In this document: positions 1 through 8,671 of the stretch, piece by piece
Layout: every line of letters begins with the position of its first letter
Position numbering within the stretch: position 1 is the stretch's first letter
From: Cedecea davisae DSM 4568
GTDB lineage: Bacteria > Pseudomonadota > Gammaproteobacteria > Enterobacterales > Enterobacteriaceae
Direction of reading: 5' to 3'
Assembly (NCBI RefSeq): GCF_000412335.2
Contig: NZ_KE161030.1
Location: forward strand, 2,292,787 to 2,356,786
Length of the DNA stretch: 64,000 nucleotides
Translations under genes and position numbers: made by a program
The notes under the pieces: generated by a model
What the model saw: only the letters and a program-made list of their open reading frames with translations
Told to the model about the DNA's origin: nothing
Database searches by the model: none

Positions 1-266
1 TATTTCCCCCTGACACGTTCACCGTTCTCTGCGCGTGCAGGGAAAACAGATTTACGGGTGAACGGAACATAATCATGGTCACAGAGGTTATCTCTCTGCT
101 TACAACCGTTTATGCCAATCCGAAGATAAGCCATGCCCTTGCCCCGGCTCTCATCGTCCCCCTCACCCCGGCCCTCTCCCCAAAGGGGCGAGGGGGCAAA
201 AGATTCCGCCGGACGGGTGAACGGAACAGATCCGGGCGAATAGCTCCCCCCTTCAAATCCGCATTC
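1..266. other. Non-coding stretch upstream of tynA with short repeats
   Basis: No convincing gene is seen here; the open frames lack ribosome sites and are antisense or arbitrary. A 16-bp direct repeat (acgggtgaacggaaca) occurs at 54-69 and 213-228. Between the copies, at 172-194, is a GC-rich hairpin with arms ccctctcccc and ggggcgaggg around an aaa loop. It belongs to a CCCTC/GAGGG palindrome family seen elsewhere in the window. In E. coli the DNA beyond tynA carries paa genes, but none is visible here. Confidence 0.5.
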
Positions 267-330
267 TGGCAACCACAACAAAACGGTTGGCAGGCACGAC
301 AAGGGAAGCGCCGACGGAAGTTGTTATGTT
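267..330 (+). promoter_or_regulatory. tynA promoter with paired FeaR-like direct repeats
   Basis: Two direct repeats of the form TGGCA-N8-AA(A/G) start at 267 and 288, exactly 21 bp (two helical turns) apart. This suits an AraC-family dimer. A possible -10, TATGTT, lies at 325-330, 21 nt after the proximal repeat, so the proximal repeat would overlap the -35 position as in class II activation. The feaB promoter has the same motif, spacing and -10 distance. FeaR activates both genes in E. coli; the site assignment here is from the sequence pattern. Confidence 0.65.
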
Positions 331-394
331 GAATCCGACACTCTTTATCCAGCACGCAGATAACAACACAACACACTCTGAAGGTGAGAACGTG

Positions 395-2668
395 ATGACA
401 ATTAAAACTGGAAAAAAAGCGCTGGCGCTGGCCATTGCGCTCCTGACCTCTGCCGGTGTTAACGCCCCAGCCTTCGCCCACGGCGGCGAAGCGCATATGG
501 TGCCCATGCAGAAAACGCTCGCTGATTTTGGCGCGGACGTCCAGTGGGACGATTACGCGCAAATGTTTACCCTCATCAAAGACGGCGCTTATGTAAAAGT
601 GAAGCCAAACGCCACCACGGCGGTGGTTAACGGTAAAACGCTGAAACTTGAAGTGCCGGTTATCTTTAAAGACAAAACGGCGTTTATCTCCGAAGGCTTT
701 ATCAATGAAGTTTTCCAGTCCGGGCTGGATCAAACCTTCGCCGTAGAGAAAAAACCACACCCGCTTAATTCCCTCAGCGCCGATGAAATTAATAAAACGG
801 TGGAGATAATCAAAACAGCGGCGGAGTACAAAGCCAATATCCGCTTTACCGAGATTTCACTGCGCGAGCCGCCTAAAGAGCAGGTATGGAAGTTTGTGAT
901 AGACGGCACCAGCGTGAGTCAGCCCCGCGAGGCCGATGTCATTATGCTCGATGGTCGCCATATTATAGAGGCCACGGTGGATATAAGCGCCGGAAAAGTG
1001 AATTCATGGAAGCCCATAGAGGGTGCTCACGGCATGGTATTGCTGGACGATTTTGCCAGCGTACAGTCAATAATCAACGGCAGTAAAGAATTTGCCGAGG
1101 CGGTGAAAAAACGCGGTATCAAAGATCCGTCGAAAGTAGTAACCACCCCGCTCACCGTCGGCTATTTTGACGGTAAAGACGGCCTGAAGCAGGATCAGCG
1201 TCTGCTGAAGGTCATCAGCTATCTCGACGTTGGCGACGGCAACTACTGGGCGCATCCGATTGAAAATCTGGTCGCCGTGGTAGACCTCGAGCAGAAGAAA
1301 ATCATCAAGATTGAGGAAGGCCCAACTATCCCGGTACCGATGACGCCGCGTCCTTATGACGGGCGCGACCGCGCTGCCCCGAGTCATAAACCGCTGGAAA
1401 TTATCGAACCGGAGGGCAAAAACTACACCATTACCGGCGACACCATCCGCTGGCAAAACTGGGATTTTCACCTGCGCCTCAATTCCCGCGTCGGGCCAAT
1501 CATCTCTACCGTGACCTATAACGACAACGGCACCAAACGCAAAATAATGTATGAAGGTTCGCTGGGCGGGATGATTGTGCCATATGGCGACCCGGATATC
1601 GGCTGGTACTTCAAGGCTTATCTGGATGCAGGTGATTACGGCATGGGCACGCTGACCTCGCCAATAGCACGCGGTAAGGACGCACCGGGCAATGCGGTTT
1701 TATTGGATGAAACCATTGCCGATTACACAGGTAAACCAACCACGATACCACGTGCTATCGCCGTTTTTGAGCGCTATGCCGGGCCGGAGTACAAGCATCA
1801 GGAAATGGGCCAGCCGAACGTCAGCAGCGAACGCCGCGAGCTGGTGGTGCGCTGGATTAGTACCGTCGGCAACTACGACTATATTTTTGACTGGGTATTC
1901 CACCAGAACGGCACCATCGGTATCGACGCGGGCGCTACGGGCATTGAAGCGGTAAAAGGCGTGAAGGCTAAAACCATGCACGATGCCAGCGCGAAGGAAG
2001 ATACGCGCTACGGCACGCTGATTGACCACAATATCGTCGGCACCACCCACCAGCATATTTATAACTTCCGCCTGGACCTGGATATCGATGGCGAAAATAA
2101 TAGCCTGACTGCTATCGATCCGGTAGTGAAGCCAAATACCAGCGGCGGGCCACGCACCAGCACCATGCAGATCGATGAATATGCGATTAAAAATGAGCAG
2201 GATGCGGCTCAGAAATTTGACCCCGGTACCGTGCGCCTGTTGAGCAATCCTAATAAAGAAAACCGCATGGGCAACCCGGTTTCTTATCAGCTGATCCCTT
2301 ATGCGGGCGGCACTCATCCGGTGGCTACCGGCGCGAAATTTGCTCCGGACGAATGGATTTACCACCGCCTGAGTTTTATGGATAAACAGCTGTGGGTGAC
2401 CCGCTATAACCCGGATGAACGCTATTCAGAAGGCAAATACCCTAACCGCTCCGCCCACGATACCGGGCTGGGAGCCTATACCAAAGACAACCAGTCGCTG
2501 GAAAACAGCGATAACGTAGTCTGGCTGACCACCGGCACCACGCATATTGCGCGTGCCGAAGAGTGGCCAATCATGCCAACGGAATGGGTACATGCCCTGC
2601 TCAAACCCTGGAACTTCTTTAACGAAACGCCAACCCTGGTGCAGTCGGCGGATAAGGACGGGAAGTAG
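395..2668 (+). CDS. tynA: Periplasmic copper amine oxidase (tyramine/phenylethylamine oxidase)
   Basis: TynA oxidatively deaminates phenylethylamine, tyramine and similar amines in the periplasm, giving the aldehyde, ammonia and hydrogen peroxide. The 757-residue product matches the E. coli length. An N-terminal signal peptide ends near AFA-HGG. The cofactor motif NYDY is present, with its first Tyr (about residue 494) the precursor of topaquinone. The catalytic-base region reads YLDAGDYGMG. Copper-ligand histidines are seen in THQH and in the C-terminal EWVHALLKPWNFF. The start at 395 is preferred over the upstream open frame because AAGGTGAG lies about 7 nt before it and the length then fits the family. 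Two FeaR-like repeats lie upstream. The aldehyde product is the substrate of FeaB, encoded 24 kb away instead of next door. Confidence 0.96.
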   Translation: MTIKTGKKALALAIALLTSAGVNAPAFAHGGEAHMVPMQKTLADFGADVQWDDYAQMFTLIKDGAYVKVKPNATTAVVNGKTLKLEVPVIFKDKTAFISEGFINEVFQSGLDQTFAVEKKPHPLNSLSADEINKTVEIIKTAAEYKANIRFTEISLREPPKEQVWKFVIDGTSVSQPREADVIMLDGRHIIEATVDISAGKVNSWKPIEGAHGMVLLDDFASVQSIINGSKEFAEAVKKRGIKDPSKVVTTPLTVGYFDGKDGLKQDQRLLKVISYLDVGDGNYWAHPIENLVAVVDLEQKKIIKIEEGPTIPVPMTPRPYDGRDRAAPSHKPLEIIEPEGKNYTITGDTIRWQNWDFHLRLNSRVGPIISTVTYNDNGTKRKIMYEGSLGGMIVPYGDPDIGWYFKAYLDAGDYGMGTLTSPIARGKDAPGNAVLLDETIADYTGKPTTIPRAIAVFERYAGPEYKHQEMGQPNVSSERRELVVRWISTVGNYDYIFDWVFHQNGTIGIDAGATGIEAVKGVKAKTMHDASAKEDTRYGTLIDHNIVGTTHQHIYNFRLDLDIDGENNSLTAIDPVVKPNTSGGPRTSTMQIDEYAIKNEQDAAQKFDPGTVRLLSNPNKENRMGNPVSYQLIPYAGGTHPVATGAKFAPDEWIYHRLSFMDKQLWVTRYNPDERYSEGKYPNRSAHDTGLGAYTKDNQSLENSDNVVWLTTGTTHIARAEEWPIMPTEWVHALLKPWNFFNETPTLVQSADKDGK

Positions 2669-2675
2669 TCAACAA

Positions 2676-2704
2676 GGGCGCTCCGCAACGAGCGCCCGCT
2701 TTTT
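2676..2704. terminator. Rho-independent terminator after tynA
   Basis: An 8-bp GC-rich stem (gggcgctc / gagcgccc) around cgcaac is followed by a T-rich run on the + strand. It lies 7 nt after the tynA stop and meets the end of the convergent methyltransferase gene. Confidence 0.85.
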
Positions 2705-3398
2705 ATTCCGCAGACTTAACAGCTTGCCAGGCGTGGATCAGCAGCGACTGAAAGAACTGGACGCTGCTCGCAAAACCCGCTTCCAGCAACAGAGCCTCCG
2801 TTTGCCGCGGTGCAAGCAGCAGCAGGCGACGGTTTAGCTCAGCCTTAACCTCTTCGATATCGCGCGGGCGCTGGGTGAACGCCTGCTGCAACGCTACCCA
2901 ATTTTTCAACTGCCCGTTAAAAGCCGGGTCCTGCATATCACCGGCTATCTCGGCCGCTATCAACTGCCCGTTTGGCTTCAGCCTGTCAGCAATGTGCTGG
3001 TAAATTCCGCCGCGCCGTGGGTGCTGGATAAAATGCGCTACCAGCAGGCAAAGCGCCACGTCGAATTCGCTCTGCGGCTGAACATCATCCACATGGCCAA
3101 CAATCAATTCGCAGCGCTCGCTCAGCCCTTCCCGCTCAAGTTTTTCAGCGCATACCGCCAGCATATCCGGCGAAGGATCCACCCCGGTAAAGCGCCATGT
3201 CGGGTGCTCTTTTGCCAGCCTGACTATTTCTGTTCCGGTGCCGACACCCACGCACAGCACACGAGAATCATCTGGAAAATCTCGCAGCAGCAATGAGATA
3301 AGCAGGTGCAGGTTGTCCGAAATTTCCTTCAGCCGCTGGTTGCTGACGTCGTACTGGCGCGAAAACTCAGCGTTAAAAATGTCATTGGTATCGTTCAT
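2703..3398 (-). CDS. Class I SAM-dependent methyltransferase, substrate unknown
   Basis: The 231-residue product has the Rossmann-fold glycine-rich motif I VLCVGVGTGTE at about residues 48-58. It is followed by an acidic position (FTGVDPSPDMLAVC) and a later VALCLLVAHFIQ segment, as in small-molecule methyltransferases of the UbiE/BioC type. No substrate can be named. The start at 3398 is preferred over GTG at 3416 because GAGGCAG lies just upstream of the ATG. The gene is convergent with tynA and stands alone at the left edge of the accessory block; it is not part of the E. coli fea/tyn locus. Confidence 0.8.
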   Translation of the reverse strand: MNDTNDIFNAEFSRQYDVSNQRLKEISDNLHLLISLLLRDFPDDSRVLCVGVGTGTEIVRLAKEHPTWRFTGVDPSPDMLAVCAEKLEREGLSERCELIVGHVDDVQPQSEFDVALCLLVAHFIQHPRRGGIYQHIADRLKPNGQLIAAEIAGDMQDPAFNGQLKNWVALQQAFTQRPRDIEEVKAELNRRLLLLAPRQTEALLLEAGFASSVQFFQSLLIHAWQAVKSAE

Positions 3399-3855
3399 CA
3401 GGCTGCCTCGGTTCACGGCTTTAACAACTCATGTAACTTACGATAGCACATGAGATGAAGGTTTAAAAATCGTTTTCTTCAGCGCCATAAACGCCTCTCA
3501 GAACAGATTCTCCGCTGAAAAATATCCGATTAAATAACCGATTGATTAATATCCAGGCAAATAAAACGGCCGCTAATGAAATTTCTTTTCCGCTGTCGGA
3601 ATAATTTTTTCCGCAAAATGAAACAAAATATTACCTGAGTAAAAATAAGCATTTTTAGTCACGAAAAAGTAAAGATCAAATAATTCCGAGACGATCTTTT
3701 TTATTTGGAGGCAACTAGTGATATACTGCCAGACGGTTTGCAAACCATTTAAGAATAATCAGGCCACTTGTTATCTGGCCTTACAAAACCTCAATCTGGC
3801 ACTCATTTTATGGGTTCGATCCCCCGTAACTGAAAGACCGGGACAATAAATAATT
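3399..3855. other. AT-rich intergenic region before the unrecognised regulator
   Basis: No gene is seen. Base composition turns AT-rich after about 3460. It contains a candidate promoter and palindrome (3700-3746) and a small hairpin, GGCCA-N9-TGGCC, near 3762-3780. The methyltransferase promoter should lie within its left part, but no clear hexamers stand out there. Confidence 0.4.
3700..3746 (+). promoter_or_regulatory. Candidate promoter with palindromic operator
   Basis: TATACT at 3722-3727 matches a -10 hexamer at 5 of 6 positions; the -35 is weak. A perfect 12-bp palindrome GGTTTGCAAACC at 3735-3746 falls near the expected transcription start, where a bound repressor would block initiation. 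The gene downstream looks like a DNA-binding protein, so autoregulation is possible but inferred. Confidence 0.35.
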
Positions 3856-4707
3856 ATGACCTACCATCCACTTCAAAACACCATAGCAACATACAGTCAG
3901 CAAATAAAAAGCCACCCTCGATTTCGGGAGGCTATGCGGCATCATTATGACTCACTGTTAGTTACTTATAAAAAGCAGCCGCTATTTTATAAAACTATTC
4001 TGCAAAGCTCCCGCTTTCATGTTGTGCTGGCGCTGCTTTGCTTCCACTATGGCGACCGTCGTGCGGTGCTGGCGGATATTAAAGAGTTTTGCGTGAGAAT
4101 GGAGTTAACCAGCCTGAACACCGTGAATTCGCTGGTGACTCTGCTGCGCATCACCGGGCGTATGACGCTGGAAAAAAGCGAGGATGACCGCCGGGTTTTG
4201 CTCTATACCCCCAGCGAAAAAGGCCTCAATGAAACGCGCAGTTATATGCAAATTTCCATACCTTCGCTGAAACTTTTACTCCCGGAAAATACGCTTTCGA
4301 TTCACGCTCTGGAAGATGAGGCAACCTTCACACAGTTTTTCCGCCGCAGCGCCGGGCTGTTATTTGATGAAGTAATATTGAGCCGACTGGTAGACAACAG
4401 CGCGATGTTTGTCGATAAAGATGCCGGGCATATTATCATGTTAAGAATATTACTTAACGCCCGCCAGGATGAAAATGGCCGCTGGTGGCTACAGCCCAAC
4501 TACAATAAAACGGCAAAAGAGCTGTCAATTTCGCGCATGCATCTTCGCCGCATTATTAACTGTGGTATCTTAGCCGGGCTATTCAGCGAGGATAATGAAG
4601 GCCTGCTGGAAATTCATCAGAGCTTTATTGAAATGGCCGAATCTTATTTTGGGTATTACTTCTCATTTATCCTTTACGGGCTTAATATCAATCCTTGTGA
4701 AGTGTAA
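3856..4707 (+). CDS. Unrecognised protein with two helix-turn-helix-like segments; putative regulator
   Basis: I do not recognise this 283-residue protein. It lacks a signal peptide or membrane segment. Two regions look like winged helices: one around residues 55-130, MarR-like in texture (FHVVLALLCFHYG, then a TSLNTVNSLVTLLRITGRMTL recognition-helix-like stretch and a wing ending LLYTPSEKGL), and one near 215-245 (NYNKTAKELSISRMHLRRII followed by GILAGLF). The ribosome site is weak. The gene is convergent with the type I secretion genes and shares their terminator. It has the only regulator-like sequence in the accessory block, so it is a candidate controller of the adhesin locus, by position only. 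Confidence 0.55.
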   Translation: MTYHPLQNTIATYSQQIKSHPRFREAMRHHYDSLLVTYKKQPLFYKTILQSSRFHVVLALLCFHYGDRRAVLADIKEFCVRMELTSLNTVNSLVTLLRITGRMTLEKSEDDRRVLLYTPSEKGLNETRSYMQISIPSLKLLLPENTLSIHALEDEATFTQFFRRSAGLLFDEVILSRLVDNSAMFVDKDAGHIIMLRILLNARQDENGRWWLQPNYNKTAKELSISRMHLRRIINCGILAGLFSEDNEGLLEIHQSFIEMAESYFGYYFSFILYGLNINPCEV

Positions 4708-4710
4708 GAA

Positions 4711-4733
4711 AAGCCGGCATAAAGCCGGCTTTT
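4711..4733. terminator. Bidirectional terminator between regulator and adaptor genes
   Basis: Arms aagccggc and gccggctt form an 8-bp stem around a 5-nt loop, with T-rich sequence on the + strand side and A-rich sequence before it. It can therefore end transcripts from both the regulator (+) and the secretion genes (-). Confidence 0.85.
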
Positions 4734-4736
4734 CTA

Positions 4737-5912
4737 TTATCTCTCCCGCAGCGCCTCTCTCGCCTTATTCAGCGGTTTCAGCAGATAGTCGAGTATCGAT
4801 TTGCTGCCGGTTTTAATATCTACCGTCGCTATCATACCCGGGAAGATCGGGAACGCTTTTCCTTCGCGGTTTTCAAGCTGGCTGGCGTCGGTGCGAATGT
4901 AAACCCGATAGTAGTAAACGTCCCGCTTCACTTCATCCTGAAGGGTGTCAGGCGAAATCATCGTAACCACGCCCTGCAGCCCGCCGTAGATGGAGTAATC
5001 GTAAGCGGTTATTTTGACCAAAGCCTTTTGTCCTGGATGGATAAACGCTACGTCTCGCGGAGAGATCTTCGCTTCAATCAGCATTTGGTCATCAAGCGGA
5101 ACCAGCGTCATCAGCTTGCCGTTCGGCGGGATCACTCCGCCAACGGTGGTCACTTCGATGCCCTTCACAATCGCCCGCAGCGGCGCGGTGAACTTCAGCC
5201 GGGTCAGGGAATCCGTTCGCCCACGCATCACCGAGCGCTGGGTTTCTATTTCTTCATTGGTTTTTGCCAGCTCTTCACGCGCGCGCACGTAATACTGGTT
5301 TTGCATTTCGGTAATTTTGTTTTGCAGCTCATTTTTCTGCCTTTGCAGGCGCAGCACCTCAACGCTGCTGGCCGCTCCCTGCTTAACCAGCGGTTGAGTC
5401 ATGGCCAGCTCCCGCTGCACCAGCGCTACGGCCTCGCGTAAACCGGCAACCCCTTTTTCCAGGCTGCTACGGCGTGATTCGTATAAAGCCGTCTCCTGGC
5501 TGACCAGCTCGCTGTCGGTTGCCAGAATGTCAGGGAAAGTCAGAGGCGTACCGCCAACTTCGGCTTTTAAACGAGAAGCCGTTGCTATCGCGGCGTGCAA
5601 ACGTGATTCGCTCTCCTGCACGCCGGACTCGGTTTTGGTGCGATCAAGCTGGGCCAGGACCTGCCCGCGTTCCACAATATCGCCCTCATGGACTTCAAGC
5701 TTGTATAGGATCCCGCCTTCCAGCGACTGAATGACCTGCTCACGGGCGGAAGGCACAACTTTGCCCGAACCTGTTGTCACCTCATCGAGGGTGAAGAAGT
5801 TTGCCCAGACAACAAAAACCAGCAGCATCAGCCCCAGGGCCCAGGCAACCAGGCTGGAGCGAGGGAGCGCAGGCTCCTTGAGGCGGCTGTTATAACGCGT
5901 GATGTCATTCAT
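4737..5912 (-). CDS. Type I secretion periplasmic adaptor (HlyD/LapC family)
   Basis: This 391-residue membrane-fusion protein links the inner-membrane ABC exporter to the TolC-like channel. A short cytoplasmic N-terminus is followed by one membrane helix (about residues 19-38, VAWALGLMLLVFVVWANFF). Next come a biotinyl-lipoyl half (VVPSAREQVIQSLEGGIL...GQVLAQLD), a long coiled coil of about 170 residues and the C-terminal beta-barrel region that closes the lipoyl domain. Its ATG overlaps the exporter stop by 4 nt, indicating translational coupling. It corresponds in position and type to BapD of Salmonella or LapC of Pseudomonas. Confidence 0.92.
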   Translation of the reverse strand: MNDITRYNSRLKEPALPRSSLVAWALGLMLLVFVVWANFFTLDEVTTGSGKVVPSAREQVIQSLEGGILYKLEVHEGDIVERGQVLAQLDRTKTESGVQESESRLHAAIATASRLKAEVGGTPLTFPDILATDSELVSQETALYESRRSSLEKGVAGLREAVALVQRELAMTQPLVKQGAASSVEVLRLQRQKNELQNKITEMQNQYYVRAREELAKTNEEIETQRSVMRGRTDSLTRLKFTAPLRAIVKGIEVTTVGGVIPPNGKLMTLVPLDDQMLIEAKISPRDVAFIHPGQKALVKITAYDYSIYGGLQGVVTMISPDTLQDEVKRDVYYYRVYIRTDASQLENREGKAFPIFPGMIATVDIKTGSKSILDYLLKPLNKAREALRER

Positions 5913-8089
5913 GCCTGCGCCTCCGTGGCTTCGGCCGTTTTAAGAGTTGCGGTACGGCGCGGCGCGGCCTTTTTCTCCATCATGCCGTGCTGTTGTAGAA
6001 TTTTGTCACGCGGGCCGTCCATGACGATACGGCCCTGATCCAGCACGATAATGCGGTCAACAAGCTGCAAAATCGGCATTCTGTGAGTCGCCACCACCAT
6101 CGTTCGGTTGCCGAGCCAGCCCCCAAGATTGGCAATCAGCTGCCGCTCGCTCACTTCATCCAGCCAGGCCGTTGGCTCATCAAGCAGCAGGATCTGCGGC
6201 TGGGTTATCAGGGCTCTTGCCAGCAAAAGCGCCTGCCGCTGCCCGCCGGACAGCCCCGCGCCGCCTTCGGTAATCAGATAATTGAGGCCATTTTTCTGTT
6301 TCTGCACAAAGCTCAGAGCGCCGCTAAGAACCAGCGCCCGATGGATCTCTTCGTCGGTCGCCAGCGGGCGCCCCATCGTCAGGTTGTCGCGTACCGAGCC
6401 AAAGAACAGCCGGGCCTGCTGGCTCAGCAGATGCATATCGCGGCGTAGATCGGCGGTATCCAGCTGGCCGAGACTAATATCGTCTAGCAGGATCTGGCCA
6501 TGCTGCGGCGTCTGCATTCCTGCCAGCAGCTGCAATAACGTGCTTTTCCCCGACCCGTTGCGGCCCAGCAGCGCAATCTTTTCCCCGGCCTGAATGGTCA
6601 ACCTGGCGATATCGAGGTCGTTAACCTTCTCTTCTTCGTCGTAATAAAACGCGGCGTAGTTGAGCTGATAATTGCCCCGCAGGTGAGATTTATGCACTTT
6701 CTTACCCTGCTCGGGATCGTCAAGCGGGCGCTGCATAAGGTCGTCCAGCCCCTTGCGCGCGACTTTCGCCTGCTGCCAGCGCGAAAGAACGCCGGAAATC
6801 TGCGCCAGCGGCGCAATAGTGCGAGATGCGAGGATCGAGGTTCCTACCAGCGCACCGGTGGTCATATCGCCATTGATAACCAGATAACAGCCGACAAGCA
6901 GCACAACGGCGTAAACAATCGACTGCACTTCCTGAGTCCAGGTCATCAGCATGCTGGTCAGCCAGCGCTGCTTCATGCCTACCGCCGCCGCCACGTCGTT
7001 GGTGTTATTCCACTGATTCTGGAACCGCTGTTCCGCCCGCAGCAGTTTAATGTCTTCGATGGACTGTACGGCTTCAACCAGCGTTGCGTTGCGGATAGCA
7101 GACTCGCGCATTCCTTCATTGGAAAGCTGCGCCAGCGGGCGCTGTACCAGCAGGCCGGGGATCAGCAACAGCGGAATAGCCAACAGCACCACAAACACCA
7201 GCGGGCCGCCGATAAGCCACAGGATAAAGACAAACAGCAGGAAGAACGGGATATCCGAAACCGTGCTGATGGTGGTGGAGGTAATTAACTCGCGCACCGA
7301 TTCCAGCTCGCGGATTTGCGAGATAAACGAGCCGGTGGATTTTGGCCGCGCGTTATTTTTAATGCGCAGCGCGCGGGCAAAAACCCGGTCAGAAATACGC
7401 AGGTCGGCCCGCTTGCCGACCACATCGGCAATGTGTACACGAAGCATACGCATGGTGAATTCAAAAATAATCGCCAGCATCACCCCGCCGAACAGCACCC
7501 AGAGCGTCGGTACCGACTGGGAAGGCACGACGCGGTCATATACCTGCATCGAAAAAATCATCCCGGCAAGCGCCAGCACGTTGGCCGCCATTGCCACCAG
7601 CATGATGTCTCCGTAACGCTTCCAGTCTTTCAGGGCCAGCGTCCAGAACCAGTTTTTCTGATACGGCTTAACGTAATCGTCCACGCGCGCATCGGGAATG
7701 GAGTTCAGCGGGCGCAGCAGAATAATGCCTTTAAGGCGCTTTGCCAGCTCGTCACGGCTAACGACGGTTTCCAGCCCGCCGTCTCCGCTGAGCTGCACGC
7801 TAATCTGCCCATAGTTATCCATACGGGTCAAAACGGCCATTTGCCCGTCGGTAAACTCGGCCACCAGCGGCAGTCGCCACGGATCGATAAGCGAAACGTC
7901 TGCCGGTGCGGTACGCATGGCGAGCCCAAGCTGGCGAGCGATATCTTCCAGCACCAGATGATGAGGGCTTTGGCTCTCCTGATTGATGCCCACGCGAACG
8001 TGTTCCTCGGAGAAATCCAGACGATAGTGGCGCGCGACGCTAAGCATCGCCTGCAGCCAGGGTTCGTAGCGGGTATGCGTTGAAGTCAT
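5909..8089 (-). CDS. Type I secretion ABC exporter with degenerate C39-like domain (LapB/BapC type)
   Basis: This 726-residue inner-membrane ATPase is the probable exporter of the giant adhesin. The N-terminal 125 residues resemble a C39 peptidase domain, but there is no Cys at the usual active-site position (sequence YEPWLQAMLSVARHY). This marks a non-proteolytic C39-like substrate-docking domain, typical of RTX exporters. A six-helix transmembrane domain follows (about 160-440). The nucleotide-binding domain has Walker A GRNGSGKST, signature LSGGQRQ and Walker B ILLLDEPTAWLDE. A moderate AGGA ribosome site precedes the ATG. It sits between the adhesin and the adaptor genes. Confidence 0.93.
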   Translation of the reverse strand: MTSTHTRYEPWLQAMLSVARHYRLDFSEEHVRVGINQESQSPHHLVLEDIARQLGLAMRTAPADVSLIDPWRLPLVAEFTDGQMAVLTRMDNYGQISVQLSGDGGLETVVSRDELAKRLKGIILLRPLNSIPDARVDDYVKPYQKNWFWTLALKDWKRYGDIMLVAMAANVLALAGMIFSMQVYDRVVPSQSVPTLWVLFGGVMLAIIFEFTMRMLRVHIADVVGKRADLRISDRVFARALRIKNNARPKSTGSFISQIRELESVRELITSTTISTVSDIPFFLLFVFILWLIGGPLVFVVLLAIPLLLIPGLLVQRPLAQLSNEGMRESAIRNATLVEAVQSIEDIKLLRAEQRFQNQWNNTNDVAAAVGMKQRWLTSMLMTWTQEVQSIVYAVVLLVGCYLVINGDMTTGALVGTSILASRTIAPLAQISGVLSRWQQAKVARKGLDDLMQRPLDDPEQGKKVHKSHLRGNYQLNYAAFYYDEEEKVNDLDIARLTIQAGEKIALLGRNGSGKSTLLQLLAGMQTPQHGQILLDDISLGQLDTADLRRDMHLLSQQARLFFGSVRDNLTMGRPLATDEEIHRALVLSGALSFVQKQKNGLNYLITEGGAGLSGGQRQALLLARALITQPQILLLDEPTAWLDEVSERQLIANLGGWLGNRTMVVATHRMPILQLVDRIIVLDQGRIVMDGPRDKILQQHGMMEKKAAPRRTATLKTAEATEAQA

Positions 8090-8149
8090 TACGTTTCACG
8101 TCCTGCGAAAGAAAAATAAATCTGCGGCTATATCTTTTAAGCGACAGCT

Positions 8150-8177
8150 GCCCCGCCGGGCTTAACTCCGGCGGGGC
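8150..8177. other. Strong hairpin between adhesin and exporter genes
   Basis: Arms gccccgccgg and ccggcggggc form a perfect 10-bp GC-rich stem with an 8-nt loop, 8 nt after the adhesin stop. No T-run follows on the minus strand, so it is not a standard terminator. It could stabilise the 3' end of the 16-kb adhesin message or attenuate read-through into the exporter gene. Confidence 0.7.
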
Positions 8178-8185
8178 CTGTTACG

Positions 8186-8671
8186 CTAGATAACCAACAG
8201 CTGGTGGTTGGCCAGTAGCGTAGCCAGATCGGTCTGCACGCCGTTGAGCGTGACGACCGTGGTTGGGTCAAAGGCTCCTCCCTTGCCGTCACGATCGATC
8301 TGGATTTCGGTATTACTGCCGTTCTGCACCACTTTGATGTAATCGCCGATATTGCCTGCCCCCGCGCCCAGCTGCGCCACGCCGTTGATGTAATGCGCCG
8401 AGCCATCTCCGGCATAGCCGCTGCCCTGCAACAGTTCGCGCAGGTCGATACGGTCGCTGTCTGCGGTACCTTCCCAGGTGCCAACCGAGAAGCCGTTAAC
8501 CACATCGCTGCCGTTCCCGCCGGTCGCATCCGCGTTATTCAGCAACTTGTATAACAGCGTATCGTGGCCGCCGTTGCCGATATTGAAGATGTCGTTGCCG
8601 CCGCGACCTTCGAAGACGTTATTCCCGCTGTTTCCGGTTATCACATCATCGTGGTCAGAGCCTGCAATGCC
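8186..8671 (-). other. RTX nonapeptides and C-terminal type I secretion signal of the adhesin
   Basis: Three to four consecutive nonapeptide-like units (GSDHDDVIT, GNSGNNVFE, GRGGNDIFN, IGNGGHDTL) are followed by a segment typical of the VC_A0849-type secretion target domain (SDRIDLRELLQG, then TVVTLNGVQTDLATLL to the end). This region directs export by the adjacent ABC, HlyD and TolC-type proteins. Confidence 0.85.

Noticed and set aside
110-760. 216-codon frame antisense to the tynA start
   Set aside because: It overlaps the signal and N-terminal domain of a full-length amine oxidase and has no ribosome site or family resemblance.
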